Counted from the first letter of the stretch, positions 15,706 through 23,855 are shown. The stretch: DNA of 36,600 nt from Verrucomicrobiota bacterium (GCA_016219875.1 JACRJZ010000035.1:1-36600); one strand, 5' to 3'. The notes: generated by a model not told the origin, from the sequence alone. Numbers and translations are program-made.

Positions 15706-16440
15706 ATGACAACCATCGCAAGACTTGCGGGCGTGCTCGCCTTGAGTGCCGCCCTCTTGACTCCAACCATGACTGCTCCAGCCCAAGCGGCTGAGGCGGG
15801 CTTCCAGAGTTTGTTCAACGGCAAAGACCTCACCGGCTGGAGCGGCAATCCCGACCTCTGGTCCGTGCAGGACGGCGCCATCACCGGCGTGACCAAGGCC
15901 GATCCCAAGCTCACCCACAACACGTTTCTGGTCTGGACCAATGGCACGACGGAGGACTTCGAGTTGCGGCTCAGCTACCGCATCGTGAAGGGCAACTCCG
16001 GCATCCAGTATCGCAGCAAGGTCGCCGACCAGGGCAAGTTCGGCCCGATCGTCGGTGGCTATCAGGCCGATTTTGAGGCGGGCAAGACCTACAGCGGCAT
16101 ACTTTACGAAGAGCGCGGACGCGGCATCCTGGCGCTGCGGGGGGAGAAGGTGGTGCTCAAGGCCGACTCCGCCAACCCCAAGAAGCACAAGAAAGAAGTC
16201 GTCGGCCAATTGGGCAAGAGCGAAGACATCCAGAAGCAGATCAAGGACGAAGACTGGAACGACTACGTGATCATCGCCAAAGGCAACCACCTTCAGCACT
16301 TCATCAACGGCGTGCCGACGGTCGATGTCCTGGACGAACACGAAGCCGGCGCGGCCAAGTCCGGCGTGCTCGCGCTCCAGATTCACGTCGGGCCACCGAT
16401 GACGGTCCAGTTCAGGAACGTCCGGATCAAGACCCTGTAG
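15706..16440 (+). CDS. Secreted DUF1080 (3-keto-disaccharide hydrolase-type) protein
   Basis: The 244-residue product has a signal peptide (about 1-28, cleavage near AQA) and then a single concanavalin-like DUF1080 domain. Typical features are FQSLFNGKDLTGWSG at about 33-46, DGAITGVTKADPK, the DFELRLSYRIVKGNSGIQYRS strand pair, GYQADFEAGKTYSG, and the closing LALQIHVGPPMTVQFRNVRI. DUF1080 proteins are abundant in Planctomycetota and Verrucomicrobiota, and some act on 3-keto-glycosides made by Gfo/Idh/MocA-type oxidoreductases; an oxidoreductase of that superfamily lies at 8904. The ATG at 15706 gives a clean signal peptide, while earlier in-frame starts do not. Confidence 0.92.
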   Translation: MTTIARLAGVLALSAALLTPTMTAPAQAAEAGFQSLFNGKDLTGWSGNPDLWSVQDGAITGVTKADPKLTHNTFLVWTNGTTEDFELRLSYRIVKGNSGIQYRSKVADQGKFGPIVGGYQADFEAGKTYSGILYEERGRGILALRGEKVVLKADSANPKKHKKEVVGQLGKSEDIQKQIKDEDWNDYVIIAKGNHLQHFINGVPTVDVLDEHEAGAAKSGVLALQIHVGPPMTVQFRNVRIKTL

Positions 16441-16509
16441 CAACTGCGGCCTCTGGATTGGCCCGCGGAACGTTGCGCTTGTGGGGTGAGCAGGATTACA
16501 GTCCAGCGC

Positions 16510-16911
16510 ATGAAAATCTTCATCAGCTACGCGGAGGGAGACGCCGCCGTCGCCAGGCGCTTGGTCGAGGGCTTGCGGCGAGAAGGGTTGGATGTCTGGT
16601 ATGACCGGGATGAGATCTTTCCGGGAGACAACTGGGCCGAGGTCGCCGCGGGCGCCTTGAAAGAGTGCCAGGCCATGGCGGTGATCTTCTCGCCGCGGGC
16701 CGCCGAGTCCCAATCGATCCAGCGCGACGTGAGTTTTGCCTTGGGCAACACCCGCTATCGGCGTCGCGTCTTCCCGATCCTCGTAGAAGGCGCGGCTCCA
16801 GAGGTGGTGCCGTGGGTGCTTCGTCAGTATCCTCTCATCCAAGTTTCGGAGGACCGTTCGTTGGCGGAAGCCGTGAAGCAAATCGCCGGCAGTTTGCTGG
16901 CGGCAGTATGA
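16510..16911 (+). CDS. Small TIR-domain protein with Asp at the catalytic Glu position
   Basis: Nearly all of the 133 residues form one TIR fold of the bacterial TIR_2 type: MKIFISYAEGD (strand A), the BB-loop region VWYDRDEIFPGDNW, then MAVIFSPRAAESQS. The position of the glutamate that in active TIR enzymes cleaves NAD (normally W-x-x-R-E-L) here reads SIQRDV, so Asp73 replaces Glu. No signal peptide, membrane span or effector domain is attached. It may be a structural partner or pseudo-enzyme; a weakly active NADase cannot be excluded. A GTG at 16486 is an alternative start. The second TIR gene begins 25 bases after the stop. Confidence 0.85.
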   Translation: MKIFISYAEGDAAVARRLVEGLRREGLDVWYDRDEIFPGDNWAEVAAGALKECQAMAVIFSPRAAESQSIQRDVSFALGNTRYRRRVFPILVEGAAPEVVPWVLRQYPLIQVSEDRSLAEAVKQIAGSLLAAV

Positions 16912-16936
16912 CCCGTTGGGTTCTCTAACCGATGCC

Positions 16937-17350
16937 ATGTCTCCGCAGGAGGTCTTTCTCTCCCACGCCTCGCCCGATCTCGAATTCACCGAGCGTCTGG
17001 CGGCGGTGATGCGGCGGCACGGCGTGCCGGTCTGGTTTAGCCGCACCCACATCCTTGGCGGCCAGCAATGGCACGACGAGATCGGCTCGGCCCTGCGGCG
17101 GTGTGACTGGTTCGTGGTGGTCCTCTCCACGCACGCCCTGCATTTGTTTTGGGTAAAGCGGGAGCTGTTCTTCGCCTTGCAGCAGGAGCGATTCGTCAAC
17201 CGGATCGTCCCCGTCCTGAGCGAGCCTTGCGAGTACGAGAATCTCTCGTGGACGCTCGCTTCGTTTCAACTGGTGGACTTCTCACGCAGCTTCGAGACCG
17301 GGTGCCGCGACCTGCTGCGAACGTGGAGCATTGCCTTTCAGAGCCTATGA
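16937..17350 (+). CDS. Small TIR-domain protein with the catalytic Glu, coupled to a ThuA gene
   Basis: A 137-residue, stand-alone TIR domain: EVFLSHASPD (strand A), VPVWFSRTHILGGQQWHDEI (BB loop), VVVLSTHAL, then FWVKRELFFAL, where Glu76 sits at the NADase catalytic position. It differs clearly from its neighbour, so this is an old pair or two separate acquisitions, not a recent duplication. TIR proteins in bacteria act in NAD depletion or signalling in phage defence, or as virulence or scaffold modules. Its stop overlaps the ThuA start as ATGA, tying its expression to a sugar-metabolism gene. A TTG at 16916 is an alternative start. Confidence 0.87.
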   Translation: MSPQEVFLSHASPDLEFTERLAAVMRRHGVPVWFSRTHILGGQQWHDEIGSALRRCDWFVVVLSTHALHLFWVKRELFFALQQERFVNRIVPVLSEPCEYENLSWTLASFQLVDFSRSFETGCRDLLRTWSIAFQSL

Positions 17351-18261
17351 ACAAACACATCATCAACCTCATCGCCTTGTCACTCCTTGGCGCCACTCCA
17401 TTGCTGGCCGCCGACAAGAAAATCGTCCTCGTCGCCGGCGGCGCCAGTCACGGCTCCGGGGACCACGAACACCGCGCCGGCTGCCTGCTCTTCAAGGCCT
17501 GTCTCGACGCCATCCCCGGCATCAAGACCGAAGTCCACGCCGGCGGCTGGGTGCCGGACACCAGCGCCTTCGACGGCGCGGACGCCATCGTGATCTACTC
17601 CGACGGCGGCGGCGGCCATCCGTTCATCAAGGACAACCGCCTGGAAATTCTCAGCGACCTGATGAAGAAAGGCGTCGGCCTGGGCTGCGTGCATTACGCG
17701 GTGGAAGTGCCGACGGACAAAGGCGGCCAGGAATGGCTCGACTGGATCGGCGGCTACTTTGCAGTGAACTGGTCGGTGAATCCGTTTTGGGAAGCGGACT
17801 TCAAGACGCTGCCCAACCATCCGGTGGCTCGCGGGGTCAAGCCGTTCAAGCAGCGCGACGAGTGGTATTATCACATGCGTTTCCAGCCGGAGATGAAGGG
17901 CGTGACGCCGATCCTTTCCGCGCTCCCGCCCAAGGAAACGCTGAACCGCAAAGATGGCCCGCACGAAAACAATCCCGCGGTCCGCCAAGCGGTGCTCACC
18001 AACCAGGAACCCCAGCACGTCATGTGGGTCTATGAGCGGCCCGACGGCGGGCGCGGCTTCGGGTTCACCGGCGGGCACTCGCACAAGTTCTGGGGCAACG
18101 ACGATTTCCGGAAGCCCGTCCTCAATGCCATTCTCTGGATTGCCAAGGCTGACGTGCCACTCAACGGCGTCGATACGCCCGTGCCGCCGGAGTTGCTCAC
18201 GGGGAGCCTCGACACCAAGGGTCAAAAGCCCAAGGCCGCGCCAGCTAAAGCCGCGCAGTGA
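17347..18261 (+). CDS. Secreted ThuA-domain protein
   Basis: This 304-residue protein has a signal peptide (MNKHIINLIALSLLGATPLL, cleavage near LAA|D) and one ThuA domain, a glutamine-amidotransferase-like fold. Recognisable parts are KIVLVAGGASHGSGDHEHRAG, VIYSDGGGGHPFI, LGCVHYAVEVP, the WSVNPFWEADF segment, EWYYHMRF and GRGFGFTGGHSH near the end. The short C-terminal tail (about 285-304) is rich in Lys, Ala and Pro. ThuA was named for trehalose utilisation in rhizobia. Exported forms in this bacterial group cluster with DUF1080, Gfo/Idh/MocA and glycoside hydrolase genes. The start at 17347 overlaps the TIR gene by 4 bases. Confidence 0.92.
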   Translation: MNKHIINLIALSLLGATPLLAADKKIVLVAGGASHGSGDHEHRAGCLLFKACLDAIPGIKTEVHAGGWVPDTSAFDGADAIVIYSDGGGGHPFIKDNRLEILSDLMKKGVGLGCVHYAVEVPTDKGGQEWLDWIGGYFAVNWSVNPFWEADFKTLPNHPVARGVKPFKQRDEWYYHMRFQPEMKGVTPILSALPPKETLNRKDGPHENNPAVRQAVLTNQEPQHVMWVYERPDGGRGFGFTGGHSHKFWGNDDFRKPVLNAILWIAKADVPLNGVDTPVPPELLTGSLDTKGQKPKAAPAKAAQ

Positions 18262-18262
18262 T

Positions 18263-20068
18263 TCACTTCGGCTGACTGGCTGCCAACCGAATCTGTCCCA
18301 CCTTGTATCGCCGCTGCCCGTCGCCGTCCTTCAGCGGCAACGCGATTTGCGGAGTGCCGTCGCGCTGGCCCACGGAGACGAACACGTCGAACGTGCCGGG
18401 TTTCGTCGGCGGCGCGTGTGTGCCGACAGGATCGACGTGCCGCAGCGCCACGGTGAAACGCGATGGCCGCTTCTCGACCGGCGCCTGACCTGGCTCGGCG
18501 ACCTTGAAGTCCCGCACGTCGAAGCTCTCGTCCACCTGCGCGGACACGATGCCGCCCTTCTCGTCTTTGAGCGTCAGTGCCCAGAAGCCGCCGCCGTAGC
18601 ACGGGGCCACGCCAGCGTTGGCCCACGCGGTTTCCACGACGAACGGCTCGCCCAGCTTTATCTCCGCCGGCCATGAAACCTCGCGCAGTTGCAGACGATA
18701 GCCGAGGCGACGATTGATCCTGGCGACCGGCTCGCGGTTCTCCGCCAGTTCCTCGCGCGGCCACCAGTGGATGCTCATGTAGCTCGCGTGGTAATCCTCG
18801 ACCGACTTCAAGAGCAGATCGCCGCTCCAGGCCTTGCGCTGTTTGGACGGGCCGTAGTGCTCGTGCTCCAGGATCACCGGCAGCCGCGGCCAGAACTCCT
18901 GCGCCATCTCAGCGTGATACCACGAGTGCGGCGGCGCCTGCACGAGGATGCTGTCGTCGCGCATCGTGACGTCTTTGGACAGCGCGTAGTCCATCGCGGG
19001 GAAATGCCGGCCGGGCTTGCCTGAACCCGCGACATCATCGCTGATGCACAGGAGCGTGTTCCTGAAATGCTTCACGTGAAGGTCGATGTGCTGCCTCGCC
19101 ACCGCGAGCGTCTGCTCCTCATTCAGCCGGCTGCTAAAGCCGGTGTGCCCCTCGCCCCACATGCCGAACGAGCCGACATCGATGAACGCGACGTTCGGGT
19201 TGGCGTCGTAGCGGCGCGCCAGCGCAGCCAGGAAGTTGTCCAGCTTGGCGAGGAAGACCGGATCGAGGTAATCCGGGTCCCACAGCTTGCCGTCGGGCGC
19301 GGGGCCTTTGCCGAAATTGAAGTTGATGCCTTTGGCGCCCGCGTCCTCGACCCACTTGGGCGTGGCGTAGCGAATCCAACTCTCGGAGCAACTCACGCGG
19401 ATGGCGATCCTCTTGCCCTTGGTGATCCAGCGTTGCGCCGGCGTGTCAAAGAGCGACCAGTTGAACTCGCCTTCCTTCGGTTCCAGATACGACCACGGCA
19501 CGCGCAGGTAAATCACCGAGATGCCGGGCCAGTCTTCGAGTGTGTCGCTTGGTTCCAGCTTCGAACCGTAGTTCTCAATGAAGTTGGAGTAGAAGTGCAG
19601 CGTCCAGCCCATGCCCGGATTCACCAGCGCCTCGCCGGTGTCGTCGGGCCGGACGGTAACGCGGTCCTCTGCGGCGAAGGCCGGAAGCCACAGCAGCAAG
19701 GCGAGCAGGGAGCCTCTGACAAAATTGGAGCGTCCGAAGTGTGGAGGCTCCGATTCCCTTGAAGCTTGGGTCTCCTCACGTCGGCTGCTACGGGGTTTCG
19801 AGTTCGTCTCCAGGATCGGGCGGAGACAGGATGCGCAGACCAAGGCTGCATCAAGCTCCCGCCCGGCGCACCGGGTAGCGCAGGTTTTCAACCTGCCGTA
19901 GCGCCGACTTGCAGTCGGCAAGGCCGCATAACTTGCAGCCGGCTGGCCTCTTCCGACGCTTGCCGGTTGGAAAACCGGCACTACGGCAGACTGGAAAGTC
20001 TGCGCTACGAGTGCTCCCGAACCGAGCTTGAGGCAGCCTTGTGCGCAGACAGCGATGAGGGTTTTCAT
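18263..20068 (-). CDS. Secreted DUF4832 glycoside-hydrolase-like protein with repeat-encoded N-terminus
   Basis: The conserved body begins near residue 136 with RVTVRPDDTGEALVNPGMGW. It continues as a TIM-barrel-like domain (YLRVPWSYLEPKEGEFNW, IAIRVSCSESW, FIDVGSFGMWGEGHT, ILEHEHYGP) and ends with a beta-sandwich DUF4832 part (about 415-600, with GEPFVVETAWANAGVAPCY). From the ATG at 20068 the first 118 or so residues include translations of family A (about 23-68) and family B (about 92-115) repeats. The export signal GSLLALLLWLPAFAA follows only at about 119-133. Either the repeats entered the gene's 5' end or a non-ATG start close to the signal is used. The ATG lies 20 bases after the GH51 stop, so the two genes form an operon. 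The likely role is glycan breakdown outside the cytoplasm. Confidence 0.8.
   Translation of the reverse strand: MKTLIAVCAQGCLKLGSGALVAQTFQSAVVPVFQPASVGRGQPAASYAALPTASRRYGRLKTCATRCAGRELDAALVCASCLRPILETNSKPRSSRREETQASRESEPPHFGRSNFVRGSLLALLLWLPAFAAEDRVTVRPDDTGEALVNPGMGWTLHFYSNFIENYGSKLEPSDTLEDWPGISVIYLRVPWSYLEPKEGEFNWSLFDTPAQRWITKGKRIAIRVSCSESWIRYATPKWVEDAGAKGINFNFGKGPAPDGKLWDPDYLDPVFLAKLDNFLAALARRYDANPNVAFIDVGSFGMWGEGHTGFSSRLNEEQTLAVARQHIDLHVKHFRNTLLCISDDVAGSGKPGRHFPAMDYALSKDVTMRDDSILVQAPPHSWYHAEMAQEFWPRLPVILEHEHYGPSKQRKAWSGDLLLKSVEDYHASYMSIHWWPREELAENREPVARINRRLGYRLQLREVSWPAEIKLGEPFVVETAWANAGVAPCYGGGFWALTLKDEKGGIVSAQVDESFDVRDFKVAEPGQAPVEKRPSRFTVALRHVDPVGTHAPPTKPGTFDVFVSVGQRDGTPQIALPLKDGDGQRRYKVGQIRLAASQPK
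19727..19794. repeat. Family B hairpin, copy B5
   Basis: The left arm CGTCCGAAGTGTGGAGGCTC is diverged. The right arm GTCTCCTCACGTCGGCTGCTAC is close to consensus. It lies at the 5' end of the DUF4832 gene and is read in frame upstream of the signal peptide. Confidence 0.65.
19875..20009. repeat. Family A palindromic repeat, copy A4
   Basis: Starts GTAGCGCAGGTTTTCAACCT, continues with GTAGCGCCGACTTGCAGTCG, and ends with GGCAGACTGGAAAGTCTGCGC and TAC. It lies between the ATG of the DUF4832 gene and its export signal and is in an open frame there. Confidence 0.8.
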
Positions 20069-20088
20069 CTTGATTCGATGGTTCTGGT

Positions 20089-22152
20089 TCAACGCCCGCT
20101 GGTCGGCGCCGACAGACGCAGCACCGTCAGCGAGTGCGGCTTGAACACATGCCGAAACGCCGGCGCGATGCCGCTGATTTTCTCCTCCACCGGCGCAACT
20201 TTCTTCGGCTCGTTGAACGAGTTCTCGTCCGCGAGGTTGGCGCTGGCGAGCACGACCGCCTTTCCTTCCGCGCCGACTTGGGGCACGCCGTTGAGCCGGA
20301 TGGCGGCGCCCTGTGGTTCTGCCGTGGCGTTGACAGCCTTGATGATGATTTCGCCAGTCCCGGCGTCGCGGACGGCGCTGGCGTAGAACCGCGGCTGGCG
20401 GTTGCCCGCGATGGGCGCCCGCATCACGCGCGTTGGCAACAGCACGTCGCCGCGATTCACGCTGAAGGCCTGTTGCACGTAGTAGCTGGGCGTGGCGTAG
20501 GAGCGGAGGTTGTCAAACCAGATCAAGTTCGGCGTCCACTGCCAAGCGTCGGCGTGCGCGGAGAGCGGCGCGTAGGAAGCCATCACCACCACGTCGGCGT
20601 TGCGCTCCAGACCGATCATGTAAGCGGCTTCGGCGAGCGCACACTCCCAATTGTTCCGGTTGCTCGGGCTGACGGTCTTGACGCTCTGCGCCGCATACTC
20701 GCCCATGAAAACTTTCGGGCCGGTCCGCGGATAGCGGTCATAGCGCGCTGAGTTGTCGAGGAACCACGCCGGCAGCGCATAGCAGTGCTCGTCCACGATG
20801 TCCGCCTTAAGCGCGCGCAGTTGCTCCCAGAGGAAACGGAACCGGTCATCGCCGGGATCGGGGCCGGCGCTGGAGACAAGCTGGATTTCGGGATGCCGCG
20901 CCTTGAGGATGCCGGCGAACTTCGTGTAGCGCTCGAGGTACTGCGGCCCCCATTGCTCGTTGCCGACGCCGAGCACCTTCATCCGAAACGGCGCAGGATG
21001 GCCCATCGCCGCGCGCTTGGCGCCCCACGCGAAGTTCGTCGAGCCGTTGGCGAACTCGATCAAGTCGAGCGCGTCCTTGATGAACGGATCGAGTTCCTCC
21101 AGCGGCACCAACTCGCCGGAGTTGAACTGGCACGCCATCCCGCAGTTGAGAATCGGCAGCGGTGCAGCCCCGATGTCCTCGCACAGTTGGAAAAACTCGA
21201 AGAAGCCCAGGCCGAAGGATTGGAAGTAGTCCGGTGCCGGACGGTGTTTGAACTCGTCGTTCCAGCGGTTGATGAGGAGCCGGCGCTCCTCGACCGGGCC
21301 GATCGTCGTCTTCCACTGATAGCGCAGCGGCAGATGCCGTCCCTCCACGATGCAGCCGCCGGGAAAGCGCATGAAGCCAGGCTTGAGATCGGCGAGCCAT
21401 TGCGCCAAGTCCGCGCGCAAGCCGTTCGCCCGGTTCTTGAACGTCTTCTCGGGAAAGAGCGACACCGCGTCGAGTTCAAGCGTGCCGGGCTGTTCGAGGC
21501 GGATTTGCAGGCGGGCCTTGGGATCGCTGGCGGGCGCGGTCAACGTCGTGTGGTCCTTTCCCCACTTGGACGGAGCGGACGCAATGCGGGCCTGGGTCAT
21601 GGCCTTGCCGTCGCTACCGAGGAGTTCCACCGTGACCGGCAACGCCGTGCCGTCGGTGCTGCGCAGGTGGGCGCTGAAGGTGTAACGCTCGCCGGCGCGC
21701 ACCGCCATGCCGCGGAAGCCGTCGTTCACCATGCCAAAACCGCTGCCTGGCTTGTCGGCCTTGAGGCGCAGATAGTGCGGACTCGCGGGAAGCGCGGGAT
21801 CGTTCGTGCGAATCTCGATGGAGCCGGCGGCGTCCGCGCCCCGCACCTGGCTCCAGCCCATCAGCCCATCTGGGAACTCGAACCCGCGGTTCTTCACCAG
21901 TTCGGGATACAGGCCGCCATCCGCGCCAAAGTTGATGTCCTCGAAAAAGACTCCCCACATCGCTGGATTGATCTTCGCGCCGGGCCGGTCGGCTTGGACG
22001 GTGATCGAGACATCGGCCGCCCAGGCAGCGGCAGAGCAGAACAGCAGCAACCCAAGCTGGGCGCGGCGGAGCAGTGGATTCAACCTGAACCCCGATTTTG
22101 AATCACCACGAAACACACGAAACACACGAAAAGGCTGGCTCCATTTCATCAT
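20089..22152 (-). CDS. Secreted GH51 alpha-L-arabinofuranosidase
   Basis: Removes terminal arabinofuranosyl residues from plant polysaccharides. The catalytic barrel shows INPAMWGVFFEDINFGADGG at its N-terminus, FMRFPGGCIVEGRH, the acid/base glutamate in GVGNEQWGP (codon at 20956-20958, about residue 399) and the nucleophile in FMGEYAAQ (codon at 20698-20700, about residue 485). A CBM-like insert lies at about 80-220 and the C-terminal beta domain ends HVFKPHSLTVLRL. The export signal is LLRRAQLGLLLFCSAAAWAA. The start is unresolved. The ATG pair at 22152/22149, with GGAAA before it, lies inside a family C repeat; ATGs at 22275 and 22269 would add another 40 residues encoded by the same repeat. 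The DUF4832 gene follows in the same operon. Confidence 0.88.
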   Translation of the reverse strand: MMKWSQPFRVFRVFRGDSKSGFRLNPLLRRAQLGLLLFCSAAAWAADVSITVQADRPGAKINPAMWGVFFEDINFGADGGLYPELVKNRGFEFPDGLMGWSQVRGADAAGSIEIRTNDPALPASPHYLRLKADKPGSGFGMVNDGFRGMAVRAGERYTFSAHLRSTDGTALPVTVELLGSDGKAMTQARIASAPSKWGKDHTTLTAPASDPKARLQIRLEQPGTLELDAVSLFPEKTFKNRANGLRADLAQWLADLKPGFMRFPGGCIVEGRHLPLRYQWKTTIGPVEERRLLINRWNDEFKHRPAPDYFQSFGLGFFEFFQLCEDIGAAPLPILNCGMACQFNSGELVPLEELDPFIKDALDLIEFANGSTNFAWGAKRAAMGHPAPFRMKVLGVGNEQWGPQYLERYTKFAGILKARHPEIQLVSSAGPDPGDDRFRFLWEQLRALKADIVDEHCYALPAWFLDNSARYDRYPRTGPKVFMGEYAAQSVKTVSPSNRNNWECALAEAAYMIGLERNADVVVMASYAPLSAHADAWQWTPNLIWFDNLRSYATPSYYVQQAFSVNRGDVLLPTRVMRAPIAGNRQPRFYASAVRDAGTGEIIIKAVNATAEPQGAAIRLNGVPQVGAEGKAVVLASANLADENSFNEPKKVAPVEEKISGIAPAFRHVFKPHSLTVLRLSAPTSGR

Positions 22153-22232
22153 TTTCCATCGCGCGACTCTTGCGCAGGGCCAGCATGACGGTTCCGGTTC
22201 TGCTTTCGTGTGTTTCGTGTGTTTCGTGGTGA
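22103..22232. repeat. Family C inverted-repeat element, copy C2
   Basis: The left arm CACCACGAAACACACGAAAC continues with another ACACGAAA unit. The right arm is the inverse, ending GTGTGTTTCGTGGTGA. About 65 bases separate the arms. The element overlaps the 5' end of the GH51 gene and is translated there as T-T-K-H-T-K-H-T-K and F-R-V-F-R-V-F-R-G. Its arms match those of C1 at 459-723. Confidence 0.8.
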
Positions 22233-22349
22233 CCACTTCGGATTTCGGATTCAAGGCAACACGTTTCATGTTCATGGCTGGGCAAATTGTTTCGTGACGC
22301 ACTGGAGGAAATTGTTCCCGTCGGGCGCCAAAACTCCAGTTCAATCTAT

Positions 22350-22490
22350 AGCCTCAGACGTCCTTAGCCGTGGAACGCGCCTGGGCCGCCCGGTGAGGGC
22401 ACCGGGCCTACAAGGCACGCCTTTCCTGTAGGCCGGGTCCCCTGACCCGGTGAAGGCCGCTTCATCTCGATTCCTGGCCTCCACAAAACC
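22350..22490. repeat. Family E long direct repeat, copy 1
   Basis: A 141-base block that recurs at 36457-36597 in the same orientation with about four mismatches. It starts AGCCTCAGACGTCCTTAGCC and ends CCTCCACAAAACC. Inside it, GCACCGGGCCTACA and TGTAGGCCGGGTCCC form a hairpin-prone core. It sits between the GH51 and SpoU genes. Confidence 0.9.
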
Positions 22491-22501
22491 GTGCGGACGG
22501 C

Positions 22502-23350
22502 TCAGGATGTCTGAGCCTGACGAACCGGCGCGAGGCCACCCCGCTGGCGGGCCACTTCGTAGAGAAACACCGCACTGGCGCTGGCCACGTTCAGCGAGTC
22601 CACGTCCGGAGGCATCGGGATCGCCACGAGATCGTCGCACAGAGCCAGCACGGCGGGTGTGATCCCCTGCCCTTCGCTGCCCAGGACCACGCAGCAGTCG
22701 CCCGTGAAATCCGCCTGGGCCAGCGTGCGCCGATCCGTGTGCGGATGCGCGGCGATCAGGCGGAGGCCCCGCGAACGCAGCACGCGCAGCCCTTCGGCCA
22801 GACTCGGAAGCTCCAGCGCCGGCAGCCGGAAGATCGTCCCCATCGAGGCGCGGACGGCGCGGCGGATGAAGGGGCTGCAACACGTCTCGCTCACCAGCAG
22901 CGCCTGCGCGCCCAACGCCGCGCAGTTGCGGACCAGCGCGCCCATGTTCAGCGCGTTTGACATCGCTTCCGTGGCCACGAAGAGGAGCGGGCGCGGGCCC
23001 TCGCGGAGGAGGCGGTCCAAGTCCGGCGGTGGCGGCACCTTGCCCACGGCCAGCACGCCTTGGTACATGCTGAAGCCGCTCAGTTGCTCCAGGAGCTTCT
23101 TCTCGCCCACGAAGACCCGGATGTCTTCGCTCGCCGCGCGCGGCCCCAGCAGCCGTTGGTAATCCGCGAGCCATTTGGCCGGGAGCATCACGGAAACGAC
23201 CGGCAGGCTGCTCTCGATCAGCCGGCGCACGACTTTCTCGCCCTCCGCCACAAAGATGCCCTGCTGGCGATGCTCGAACTGGTACTGCATCGTCCGGTAG
23301 GGCTGCAACTCCGGGAGGTCGAAGCTCGTGATGGACTGGACGGCCAACAT
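22502..23350 (-). CDS. SpoU/TrmH-family RNA 2'-O-methyltransferase
   Basis: Transfers a methyl group from S-adenosylmethionine to a ribose 2'-OH in tRNA or rRNA. The 282-residue product has an N-terminal substrate-binding part (about 18-105, with GIFVAEGEKVVRRLIES) and a C-terminal SPOUT knot domain. All three motifs are visible: NMGALVRNCAALGA with Arg141, VVLGSEGQGI at 221-230, and IPMPPDVDSLNVASASAVFL at 244-263. The N-terminal domain is like RlmB/TrmH-type enzymes, but the target position cannot be told from sequence. The ATG at 23350 is the only good start. It stands between two repeat blocks. Confidence 0.93.
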   Translation of the reverse strand: MLAVQSITSFDLPELQPYRTMQYQFEHRQQGIFVAEGEKVVRRLIESSLPVVSVMLPAKWLADYQRLLGPRAASEDIRVFVGEKKLLEQLSGFSMYQGVLAVGKVPPPPDLDRLLREGPRPLLFVATEAMSNALNMGALVRNCAALGAQALLVSETCCSPFIRRAVRASMGTIFRLPALELPSLAEGLRVLRSRGLRLIAAHPHTDRRTLAQADFTGDCCVVLGSEGQGITPAVLALCDDLVAIPMPPDVDSLNVASASAVFLYEVARQRGGLAPVRQAQTS

Positions 23351-23397
23351 TTCAGTGAACGCAGAGTATCAAAGCTCCGCCAGCGAGCCAAGCCAAC

Positions 23398-23855
23398 CCT
23401 CACCCCAACCCTCTCCCATCCGATGGGAGAGGGAGGACCAAGTCGCGCGTTGCGACGAGACAGGCGTCTTGATGAAGTGGGCCTTGATTCGCGACGACCG
23501 CGTGCAGCACGTTCCCTCTCCCGTCCGACGGGAGAGGGAGGATCAAGTCACGCGTTGCGACAAAACAGGCGTCTTGATGAAGTGGGCCTTGATTCACGAC
23601 GACCGCGTGCAGCACGTTCCCTCTCCCGTCGGACGGGAGAGGGTCAGGGTGAGGGTTGGACTAATTCCCGACATCAAAGCCCCGCCCGCGAGCCAAGCCA
23701 ACCCTCACCCCAGCCCTCTCCCATCTGATGGGAGAGGGAGGACCAAATCACGCGTTGTGACGAAACAGGCGTCTTGATGAAGTGGGCCTTGATTCGCGAC
23801 GACCGCATGCCGCGTGTTCCCTCTCCCGTCGGACGGGAGAGGGTCAGGGTGAGGG
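23398..23855. repeat. Family D tandem array
   Basis: Two adjacent copies of the family D element (23398-23655 and 23702-23855), each starting CCCTCACCCC plus CCCTCTCCCATC and ending GGGAGAGGGTCAGGGTGAGG. The first has its interior unit twice, about 105 bases apart; the second has it once. The interior carries GGCGTCTTGATGAAGTGGGC. The left flank ATCAAAGC, CGAGCCAAGCCAA is repeated before both copies, showing a duplication of about 305 bases. No gene is seen in the 610-base gap between the methyltransferase and the kinase. Confidence 0.85.

Noticed and set aside
20785..22101. 438-codon plus-strand frame opposite the GH51 gene
   Set aside because: The minus strand encodes a complete GH51 enzyme with both catalytic glutamates; the plus frame is a high-GC shadow.
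23398..23855. CRISPR-like array
   Set aside because: The repeated units are about 105 and 305 bases and the intervening sequences are themselves repeated, not unique spacers. No cas gene is present.
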